In this document: positions 1 through 9,357 of the stretch, one piece after another
Numbering within the stretch: position 1 is the first letter of the stretch
Layout: each line of letters opens with the position of its first letter
Source: Adenophora triphylla var. japonica
Taxonomy: Eukaryota > Streptophyta > Magnoliopsida > Asterales > Campanulaceae
Length of the DNA: 64,000 nt
Assembly: GCA_022495995.1 (NCBI GenBank)
Contig: JAFEMH010007002.1
Coordinates: forward strand, 41,637 to 105,636
Direction of reading: 5' to 3'
Translations under genes and position numbers: made by a program
Notes under the pieces: generated by a model
Seen by the model: only the letters and a program-made list of their open reading frames with translations
What the model was told of the DNA's origin: nothing
The model's database searches: none

Positions 1-622
1 TTATAATTATGTTCATGATGATTTAATGTAAACAAATATGATATTTATTTATTAGTACTATTGTTCATATAGTAATAAATGATATTTAATTTTTTGTTTG
101 CAAAATTAATTATTTGGTTGTTACGCTGATGAAAGGATATTTTTCTGAATTGTGACATATATATATAGAGTTGAAATTAAATATCTATACATATATAGAG
201 TTTCAATCATTCGAAATAAAACAATATTTACTTATTTTTTTATTTAAGTCACTTTTAGATTTATATATAATATATTTTTCTTTTCAAATGATTAAGATAA
301 TTATGTATGTATAATTGATTAAATGGGGAAGAGATATGAAATATTTTAGGGGTAAAATGAGATTACTCTGTACATATATTATGAAGATAAAGTCTATTAA
401 GTGATATTTTTTTCCTTTAATTGATTGTAATAAACTTTGTTGACAAAATAGGGATAAAGTTGTAACATTTTGAATATGTTACAAAGAAATTAAAACATTT
501 AATGTACGAAATAAAATTTGGTGTTTACTGAGGATGGGAAAATTGGGATTTTGGGTTGTCTAAAAAAATTGGCTCCCTTTTTCGTTTATTATTTTTAAAC
601 TAATACGAATTGGTTTAATATA
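1..622. other. AT-rich intergenic DNA
   Basis: This stretch is strongly AT-rich with many short homopolymers. I see no ORF of note, no repeat boundary and no RNA gene in it. Confidence 0.6.
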
Positions 623-624
623 TA

Positions 625-906
625 CTCCCTCCGTCCCACGTCATTGTGAACCATTTTTTCGGGCACAATAATTAAGAAATATTATTAAGATAATGAAAAT
701 GTGTGGTAGGAAATAAAGAGAGAGAATGAGTGGAGTTAATAGTAGGTTGGTTGAATAAATTGTATGGTGAAAAATGAAGAGAGAGAATGAGTGAGTGGGG
801 TAGGGTGAATATAAAATAATAAATTTGTTTCCATTTTGGGTAGTTTGCATTCACGTGGAACGCACCAAAATGAAAATAAGTTTGCATTCACGTGGGACGG
901 AGGGAG
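625..906. mobile_element. Stowaway-type MITE
   Basis: The element has near-perfect terminal inverted repeats, CTCCCTCCGTCCCACGT at the left and its complement at the right, and is flanked by TA at 623-624 and 907-908. These are the hallmarks of Stowaway (Tc1/mariner-derived) MITEs. At 282 bp it has no coding capacity. A short internal duplication of TTTGCATTCACGTGG lies near the right end. Confidence 0.92.
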
Positions 907-951
907 TATGTATTTAATGTCTTTAAGTATTTTCGATTCAAGATGTTATTT

Positions 952-1237
952 GATTAAGGAAAATTGTTTGCATAATCGTATTTTTTGTTGTTCTCCATGT
1001 TAATTCTCCTCTATTTACGTTAAATATCACTATCTCATATTACATTATTTAACTTTAATCAATATTTAATTAGATATATTGTTGTACTAATTTTGATTGG
1101 GAAAATTGTTTAAATAATCGTATTTGCTGTTGTTTTCTTTATTATTTACTTTTCTATATTTACGTTAAATATCAATATTTCATATTATATATTTTAATTT
1201 TAATTGGTATTTGATTATATATATTGTTGTACTAATT
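952..1237. repeat. Tandem duplication of about 142 bp
   Basis: Two diverged copies, about 952-1093 and 1095-1237, share the blocks GGAAAATTGTTT, AATCGTATTT, TTTACGTTAAATATCA and ATATTGTTGTACTAATTTTG in the same order. The duplication sits just upstream of the Helitron-like 3' end and may be internal to that element. Confidence 0.8.
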
Positions 1238-1264
1238 TTGGTGTAAGATAAATTATGCTATTTT

Positions 1265-1290
1265 CGTGCATCGCACGGGTGTATTGCTAG
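1265..1290 (+). mobile_element. Helitron-like 3' terminus
   Basis: A short hairpin (CGTGC, 3-nt loop, GCACG) is followed nine bases later by CTAG. A subterminal hairpin about ten bases before a CTRR end is the diagnostic 3' structure of Helitrons. The base after CTAG is C, not the usual T, and I could not place the 5' TC end, so only this terminus is annotated. Confidence 0.5.
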
Positions 1291-2094
1291 CATACACTAA
1301 AGATATCAAAAATTCGGTTAGTTAATAAAATAAAACCTAAATTATAATATTTACAATATTTATCTATTTTAACTAATAATAAGAAAGTAACAAATTTTTA
1401 TTAATTCAATCTTTGACTTGTCAAACCGTGTGTATGAACTCATTTTTTAAACACTTTCAAAATTTTAACCATGTTCAAAAGAAAACACTCCACCAGCTGA
1501 TATAACATACAATCATAACCATATACTCACCTATAAAAAACGTATATTCTTTCTACGTAAAAATGCACACTTATAAAAATAAATAAAATAAAATAAAATT
1601 TTTATAAATGTAGAAATAAATAAAAATTTTAAATACATTTTTAAAAAGTGTGTGACATCAAATGATTTTTTTTTAAATTAAGTACTAATTTAAAATAAAA
1701 ATAAAAATAAAAATAAAAATAATGGACAATAATAGAGCCCAACCGAATTTTAATGATTCAATAAAGGGAAGGAAAAAAAAAAGTCATTGACTTACGTAAG
1801 AAAGAAACGGCGTATGGAGGGAGGGAGAAGCAATAAATATAAATATAAATATAAATATAAATATAAATATAGAGAGTGGAAATAAATTAAATAAAAAAAT
1901 AAAAGAGAGATGTCCATGGAAGTAGGGGAAAGTGACATGTTTGAATTAGGAAGAAAGCGAACCCCCTAAATTAGACTTTCTTCTTTTCTCGTGTATTCCC
2001 ACCCCACTCCTCACATGAATAATTTCTCTAAGTAACACAAAGCAAATTCATTATTTTGCTTATACGCACTATTAAACACAAAGATTCTGGCTCT
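1291..2094. other. AT-rich non-coding DNA with microsatellite
   Basis: No gene is seen here. An (AAATAT)n-type microsatellite lies at 1831-1871, and A-rich low-complexity sequence at 1575-1725. The stretch ends at the copia LTR. Confidence 0.6.
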
Positions 2095-2377
2095 AACACA
2101 AAAAAGTAATATGCTGAGAATAAAAATAATGAAGGAAGAAATGTGTGTATTTTATTATGCTGAAATGTACACCTATTTATAGTAGTTAAATAGAAAATAT
2201 CTGAAGCAAATTCCCTGAACTAACTTCCTAACGAAACTCCTGCATATCAGCAATTTATTATCCCTAAACACTCTAACTAATTTGACCAAGTAAACACAAG
2301 ACTAAGTCTACTAACTGGTAACAACTTGGAAATGCTAACAGCTAGAAAATACTAAGCATCAGCACTAATATTTGACA
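2095..2377 (-). mobile_element. 3' LTR of Ty1-copia element (approximate left end)
   Basis: On the minus strand the RNase H reading frame runs to a purine tract (GGGGGAGTG, complement of 2376-2384), which is a typical copia polypurine tract. A sequence starting TGTCAAATATTAG follows. A minus-strand TATA-like box (CTATAAATAGG) lies at 2173-2182, as expected for an LTR promoter. The pol stop codon at 2365-2367 lies inside the LTR. The outer LTR end was not fixed, because no matching 5' LTR is present in the window. Confidence 0.6.
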
Positions 2378-3480
2378 CTCCCCCTTAGTGCGTGCTTACG
2401 ATCAATCAAACCAAGAGCTTCACGAAACATCTCGAGCTTTGATTTTGGCAATGCTTTTGTAAACACATCAGCAACTTGCTCACTTGTTCGAACATTTTTC
2501 AACTCAATTTCTTGCTGCAGAACTTTCTCCCTAATAAAATGATGTTGAACTTCAATGTGCTTTGTTCGAGCGTGGAACACCGGATTTGATGCAAGCTTGA
2601 CTGCACTTTCATTGTCGCACCACATAGAAACTTGATAATCCACCTTCCCATAAATATCGGAAACTAATTGCTTCAACCAAACACACTCCTGGGCAGCCAT
2701 CGTAGCAGCACAATACTCAGCTTCTGTGCTTGAAAGAGTAACATTTGGTTGTTTCTTGCTGCACCAAGAAACTACAGCGGAACCCATACTAAAACAATAC
2801 CCTGTTGTTGATCTTCTGTCACAAGTATCTCCTGCCCAATCAGAGTCAACAAAGCCACTTAGTAGAAAGAACTCAGTCTTCTTATACAGCAAACCGAACT
2901 CAAGTGTACTTTTCACATATCTTAGGATTCTCCTTCCAGCATCCATGTGAGAAATCTGAGGATTTTCCATAAATTGAGAGATAACACCCACTGCAAAAGA
3001 CAAGTCCGGTCTTGTTATAGTTAAGTAAATCAAACTACCAACAAGTTGCCTAAACTTCTATGGATTAAGAAAAGGCTTTCCTTCATCCTTTTGTAACTTG
3101 GCATGGGAATCCATAGGCGTAGGCTTTAGTTTGGCTGCTTCCATGTCAAAACGTTCCGGCAATGTTTTTGCGTATCTTCTTTGAGATATAAATAGACCAC
3201 CATTGTCTACTCTTTCTATCTCTAAACCAAGAAAGCATCCAACTTCTCCCAAATTTTTCATCTCAAATCGAACGGCTAGATCATCACACAATCGTGTAAT
3301 CTCAACACAATTATCTCCGGTTATGATCTTGTCATCCACATATAAGAGAACTAGAATATGCAACTCTGAATTTATTTTAACAAACATGCTTGAATCAGAT
3401 TTTGATACCTCAAAGCCACAGAAAAGAAGGTATTCAAAGATTTTTCCATACCACGCACGCGGTGCTTGTTTGAGGCCGTA
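2365..3480 (-). pseudogene. Ty1-copia pol, C-terminal part: reverse transcriptase end and RNase H
   Basis: This is the 3' part of a copia polyprotein, read on the minus strand. It starts inside the RT with the copia signature YGLKQAPRAWY, has the catalytic YVDD, and runs into an RNase H domain with DSDWAGD, LSSTEAEY and KHIEVQHHFIRE. The two halves are in one frame, interrupted by a single in-frame TAG at 3058-3060 just before QLVGSLIYLT. The upstream half of the same RT lies at 12122 and beyond; an 8.6-kb gypsy element was inserted between KVLYG and LKQAP. The element is therefore dead through insertion and nonsense changes. Its identity is secure. Confidence 0.95.
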
Positions 3481-6257
3481 TGTGAGCACCCCAACCCGGG
3501 ACCTATCTCGTATCCCGAGCTTGAGGAGCCCAAACTAAGAAATCTCATTTTCCATTTTTAAAAAATCATTTTAATTTGCCTTTACAAGGAAACCAATTCT
3601 AAATTTTCCCATAAACAAAATCAAATATAATATCTCCATTTGGAGGGATTTAAACAAATACCTTAAAAACCATACTTCATTAATTACATTGAAAATCCTA
3701 ATTAGCATTGTTTAACAAAAGAGTTTTCATTACAAATTATGAAAGAGTAATAATTAAATATGACTCCCTACAACCCCCACATATACCTATCCTGACAAAT
3801 CCCAAAAGCAACAGTCCACAATCGTCTCCCCGGCCTCACTGGTTCAGGTCACCTGTCTCAGCATAATCTAAAGCAGTAAAAGGGAAGGGGTGAGAATAAA
3901 TCTCAATGAGCTATTATGAATGCAGCAAGATGCCAATCAAAGTGCAACACATAGCATGGTAGCACATAACACATTATGAAAGCGGTAAACACCTTACGTT
4001 ACCTCATTTTACCTTTCCCGTCTGAACAATAAGTCGTACAACGTGGGAGTAAAACTCCTCTCTTTGGTGAATTGCCTCCAGCACATTCACCTCTTATGAG
4101 ACTCATACTCCAGAGATCCATATAAGAAAAGATACCTATATCAGAGTATCCAACAACAATGTCGCTAACTGTAAAGCTTTAGGCTTAATACAGAAGCATT
4201 CCCCCTAATCACCAATCGCAGCAGTATGTAAAGGCTCCTTATTGCTCAATACAGTAGCTTGCACAGCCCCACTCTGTGGCCACAGAGGGGGGAAGGGTCA
4301 CCGGTATGATGAACCTTCAATCACTTATAGAACAAATCAATAATTGATTGAATTTCATCATACCCACCCGAATATAAACACACTCAAGCACATAATAGAT
4401 ACTTGAAATAAATCCACAAAAAGGGATAATAATATAACAACATGGTAAAATATACTCATGCTAATCAATACCATAGTGCAACAATTCATTTAATACACTA
4501 TGCATAATATCATCAATAAATATGAATGATAACAAATAAATCCACCAATGGGATAACCATGCAACCACAAAATAAGCATATCCACACACTGGGATAACAT
4601 AACAACTTGTCAAATAATCCACACTTGGGATGCACATAACAACTTGCCAAATAATCCATACTTAGGATATTAAGGTAACCATATAATCAATAATTCCACA
4701 ACTTAGAATAACAATGCCACAAGGTGATACATACCCATTACCAATTAGTTCAATAGTGAAACCTATGGCTTCTACACCATTGCAACTATTCACCAAAGAT
4801 AAAGAGTAAGTGAGGCTACTATATATCATAAACCATTCTTACATAGTCATTATACAACCTCGAATAACCTTAATTAAAGTTCAAGATCTATTTCCCAAGT
4901 TGGAACTATTTTGGTGAAGTACTAATCAAACTTAACAATTGTTTTCTGGACGATGATCCATATTACAAGGTCCCGATAGAGATTCAAGTTAAATTATTAA
5001 GTTGTAGTCACAATGCTTAAGTGGCCCAAGTTCTACTTTAATCTAAGTTGAGAAGGTTTGATTCATATCCGAAAGTGATTAGGTTCCATTAATTTATAGT
5101 GGTTAGGATTCATGCCACTAGGTTGTTGTCAAAAATCAGCAAGAACGGAAACTGGGAAAGTCTGGCAACATGGGCGACCGCCCAAGATGACTTGGGCGAC
5201 CGCCCAAGAAGGAAAAATAAGCACTCCAGTTACTGGCCACATGGGCGGCCGCTCAAGCCCCCATGGGCGACCGCCCAAGTGGCGATTCAGCCCTTGCCCA
5301 ATTCTAATCCCTTTTTACTTACATTCTTTTTCTTTTAACACCCTTTTCCATGAACACCTAAATGGTTTCTAACTTTTCAATCCTCCACTTAAATCATCCA
5401 AACCCAAAATAGTATAGACTTAGATTATTTACTACTTAAGTTCCCACCCATTTCATCATCTTATTTCAAGCTAAAAATCTTCTAATCTAACTCCATCCAT
5501 TTAACTACCTCATTCCAAGTTTGAACTTCTTACTTTAATTAAACCCATTTGCTTACCCTCTTGACCCACTTCCTTAACCAACAACAACATTCTAAAGCAT
5601 TTACTAAATTCCTCAACTCCAAGAAGGTTTCTAAGCATCAATCAACCATTTCAACAATAAGAACAACATTTAATAGTTTATGAACATCACATAGAAGGGA
5701 AAATCATAATAACTCACTTAGCAATTATGAAGTGGATTAAAGATCTTCTTAGCTCAAAGTGTTCCTCTTGACTCCACGAATCCAAAAGTACACCCGGATC
5801 TTCAAATGGAGAAGGTTTGGATTAACTACCATTTTTGGAAGAAATATATTGGAAGGAGGTTTCCATGGGAAGAAGGTTGAGGAAGAAGAAGGAAAATGAT
5901 GGAGAATGGAGGAGTATGGAAAAGTATGGGGAGGGATAAAGGGAGTATGGGGAGGTTTGACAAATAAAGAAAAGGATGAGGGAAATAAGGGGAGGGTATG
6001 GTCCCCCCATTCCTTCTTTTTTTAAAAAATATCTTTTTCAATCATACTTCTCCTACACAAGGAAGTATACTACCCACATTTTATTTATTTTGTCCATTTC
6101 TATTATTATACCCTTCCCAAGAATATTATTTATTTCCCAATCATTTCATTTTAATATTAAGAAATCAAAGATATAAATTAAACACATAATATTAAAAATA
6201 ATATTAAAAGCACATTTCATGATACTAAAATAGGTGCCTAGGTTTAGGGTCGTTACA
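3481..6257 (-). repeat. 3' LTR of the gag-only gypsy element
   Basis: Left-hand copy (2777 bp), TG to CA in genome orientation. It is nearly identical to 9358-12121. It holds no gene; short ORFs are incidental. On the minus strand it begins TGTAACGACCC. Confidence 0.93.
5171..5280. repeat. Cluster of palindromic GGGCGACCGCCC motifs in the LTR
   Basis: Four copies of GGGCG-NC-CGCCC-like palindromes (one altered to GGGCGGCCGCTC), each followed by AAG or similar, lie within 110 bp of otherwise AT-rich LTR. The same cluster, more altered, is at 11038-11143 in the partner LTR. Confidence 0.8.
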
Positions 6258-6271
6258 TTCACTCCTCCTTA
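6258..6271 (-). other. Polypurine tract of the gag-only gypsy element
   Basis: On the minus strand, AAGGAGGAGTGAA directly abuts the 3' LTR start TGTAACGACC. Its position and composition fit the plus-strand primer of reverse transcription. Confidence 0.8.
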
Positions 6272-8024
6272 AAGAAAATTCGTCCCGAATTTTAAACTTG
6301 ATTACCTTAATGATCAATAACAAAGGCTACTTCTCCAAGCATTTCAAATTACAACCTTCAAATATTTTCCTTAAGGTCATGATTCTTATATACATTCTCA
6401 CAATCCAAACACTCTAGAATTAAATCCCGGAATTGAAATCCTAATAACTCTCAACGCTTTTCCCTACATAATTCAAATTTGTCTAAGCATCCTTAATTGA
6501 AGAACTCCATACGTACGAAGGATCATACAAATAAATTTTCCATATCAAGCTTTATACAGTACCCATTCAATGCTAAACTAAACTGCTATTATACTAAACT
6601 CCCTTAAGATTAATAGAACCTCTCCAGTTGAAAGGAAACCCAACACACAATCTATTCTTCAAGAGTTTGGATAGTTTTCTCATTTTGAAACTATCCTCTA
6701 CTCCTATTAAATTCTGAATCACCGTTGAACTTCCTTTAAAGTCTCCACAATCTATGGGTCTATCCTGACTAATTGCAACAATATTTCGCCTTACAACTCA
6801 AAGGATACACTTGACGACTCATAAGTCTTTCGGCAAATCGCATTCGAAATCACCATAACTTTTCCGGATAATATAAAATGACGCAATTAAAATCTTTTAA
6901 TAGTTCCAACCATCGCTTAGGCTTATAGATCTCTCCCCTTCGAATAACTAAATTCTCCATACTCTTAGGGTCGGTCACAAATCCCAAAAGGAAACTTCAA
7001 AAAGATAAGATTCTTACTTAGATAACGCAACACAATTGTAGTCACTCTTAAGTAAGGAGTAAGAAATTTCCGCTTTATCTAAGTTAACTTCCTCGAAGCA
7101 TACGCTATCACTTTCACATTTCTCTTAATATCACAATCAAATCTTCCTTTAATACGCACTTAAAATTCACAAAATTCTCACATTCTTTAGGTAAGGTAAG
7201 GATCGGATCTATAGTTAATTTATTCCCCATTTCTACCAATATGATTCATTCTTATTACATCTTACACCATTGATATCCTTCCGAGTTATCTAAACCAACG
7301 ATTTTATAATTCTCGAAAACTCCTTGAAAATTCCTTTGGTAACACTTGGCCAACCTCAAAGATTACGGACACAATCCTAATAAGAGCCATGATAACTTCC
7401 AAGCTTAAGACTATAGAACCCCAAATTTTGGAAACTTCTCGAGCCAACTCACACTATATAAACTTTGTCTACAAGGAATTCTCACCAAGGATTATTAACC
7501 TTAACCTCCAATGATTTTCATGATCCTCTCGGAACTTTAATTAACAAAGAGACCATCAATCCTAATTACCCCCAAAGCCATCGAACTAAGGATTGAAACT
7601 TGGACTATCATACTTAGAATCAACACATGAGATACCTTGATGGAACACAATTACCATCTACTCACAACTAGCACGAAAATTTTCCGGAAGGACTTCTTAT
7701 GCAAGTCTAACACATACTAATTACCCTTCACATCTTTAAACAAAAACTTCCTGCCTTTAATGCTTACATAATAAGAATACCATATAAAGGTTTATTTATA
7801 TTAAATACTAATATAATCAATTTGGGTATAGAAAAGAAGACTCATTTCTTATGATAGTCTACCAATGCATAACAACTACTTAACCCTCCAGGTCAAGTAT
7901 ATCTCAAATTTACAAATTGGTAATCATACCAAATTAACTGGCAATACATACTCAGTCATGACCACACCACTATCGTGGTAAATCAAGGGAGGTTCGAGGT
8001 ATCTTCTCATAAGAGCAGAATCCT
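6272..8024. other. Non-coding interior of the gag-only element
   Basis: No ORF or recognisable pol motif is seen on either strand. On the minus strand, only the last codons before the polypurine tract resemble the usual C-terminal end of plant gypsy polyproteins. This fits deletion of most of pol. Confidence 0.7.
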
Positions 8025-9275
8025 CTAACAATAAAACAATATCTCAACAATGTATGTCACATATAAGAAAAATGTGATGCCAAACATAAATGATATGCAA
8101 CAGGATCTATAAAATATGACCCCTACTTCTGAGACAGGGAATATACCTTTAGTAACCTCTGAGGAAACTATCTCTCCTAGGCTCGAAACACGTACTCGAC
8201 CATAGACCTTCTCTTTCGGTTTCCCTTCGTTATCTCTTTTGGTACCACCTCTTTGTCGTCCACCCGGCTGACCGCTGCTTAAAGCTCGTTCCCGCTGCCA
8301 CCTTGGGCAATTCTTCCTAAAGTGTCCTATCTCTCCACACTTGATACACTTGCCTTGCTTTCTCCAACACTGATCTTCGGTATGTCCAATCCTCTTGCAA
8401 AAATTACAATTCATCCCATACTGTTTGGATTTAGGCCTAGATGAAGAAGCTACAACAAACTCTCCTCTCACACTTCCTGAAGTTAAAGTCCTTGGCTGTC
8501 CTCTAATGACTTTGGATTCTTGTCCTCGATACTTTGGTTTATTTCTAATCCCACCCTCAGATTTTCCACTATTTTTCTCAATGCTATTCTCGATCTCATA
8601 TGCTCTATCTATGGTCAGTCGATAATTGGTGAAGCTATCAATCACTAATTTCTTCCTAAACTCAATCCTCAAACCTGTTACAAACCTAAGAACTCTTCTC
8701 ACTTCATGCGATACCAAATGAGGGCAACACCTAGCTAGTTCCTCAAATCGGACTGAATACTGTTTCACCGTCATGTTCCCTTGTTTTAGTCCTAAGAATT
8801 CAATCTCCTTCCTATCCCTTGTAACCATGGTAATGAAATAATCCTCGAACTGATGAGTGAAATTATCCCAAGTCTGGGGCGTATGATCCCGCTCCCAACT
8901 TTTCTTCAAATTCTGCCACCACTGATCAGCTGGACCTTCAAGTTTGAAAACGGCATACTTAACTCTCTCTTTGTTGGGACTTTCTATAACCTCGAAAATC
9001 CTATTCATTTCTGCTAACCATTTTTCTGCCTTTAACGGATTTGGATCTCCATTAAAGCTCGGTGGGTTCATCTTCACAAATCTTTCTAATCCATCACTTT
9101 GGTACCCCTCAGGTTGATTCGGAACTGATCCTCTAGTTTCCATATTATGTACAAACATCCTGAATAATTTCATCATCTCTTCATTCTGATTTCCACCTAT
9201 ACCCATATCTCCTTCATTTCCTAGAACCTTTCGCTGATCATCATTGCTTCCGGCCATTAGAACGAACTCCTGCAT
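8025..9275 (-). CDS. Gag polyprotein of the non-autonomous Ty3-gypsy element
   Basis: A 416-codon frame starts at the ATG at 9275 (a second ATG, MAGSNDD, follows six codons later). Residues about 62-202 are a retrotransposon gag domain: FNGDPNPLKAEKWL, WWQNLKKSW, EFLGLKQGNMTVKQY, RFVTGL. Two CCHC zinc knuckles follow, both C-x2-C-x4-H-x4-C, at about 290-303 (CNFCKRIGHTEDQC) and 310-323 (CIKCGEIGHFRKNC). The protein would form the virus-like particle and bind element RNA. After the knuckles about 40 residues resemble the lead-in to protease (SSEVTKGIFPV). The frame then ends in an odd cysteine- and aromatic-rich hydrophobic tail, so protease is truncated at its start. The frame is intact, unlike pol-derived sequence elsewhere in the window. 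Confidence 0.93.
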   Translation of the reverse strand: MQEFVLMAGSNDDQRKVLGNEGDMGIGGNQNEEMMKLFRMFVHNMETRGSVPNQPEGYQSDGLERFVKMNPPSFNGDPNPLKAEKWLAEMNRIFEVIESPNKERVKYAVFKLEGPADQWWQNLKKSWERDHTPQTWDNFTHQFEDYFITMVTRDRKEIEFLGLKQGNMTVKQYSVRFEELARCCPHLVSHEVRRVLRFVTGLRIEFRKKLVIDSFTNYRLTIDRAYEIENSIEKNSGKSEGGIRNKPKYRGQESKVIRGQPRTLTSGSVRGEFVVASSSRPKSKQYGMNCNFCKRIGHTEDQCWRKQGKCIKCGEIGHFRKNCPRWQRERALSSGQPGGRQRGGTKRDNEGKPKEKVYGRVRVSSLGEIVSSEVTKGIFPVSEVGVIFYRSCCISFMFGITFFLYVTYIVEILFYC

Positions 9276-9344
9276 TAAACACTCGGCGTTAATTACCACA
9301 CATTCCCACTTAGTCTAGACATCTACCCTTGACCTTTAAACTAA

Positions 9345-9355
9345 GCTCGATACCA
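9345..9355 (-). other. Primer binding site, initiator-Met tRNA type
   Basis: Two bases after the 5' LTR end the minus strand reads TGGTATCGAGC. This matches the usual plant iMet site TGGTATCAGAGC with one base missing. Confidence 0.8.
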
Positions 9356-9357
9356 AC

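Noticed and set aside
641..887. Two minus-strand 69-71-codon frames
   Set aside because: They lie inside a Stowaway MITE and overlap in different frames.
5822..6189. Short ORFs on both strands, repeated at 11686-12053
   Set aside because: They lie inside the gypsy LTRs in purine/pyrimidine-rich DNA and have no motifs.
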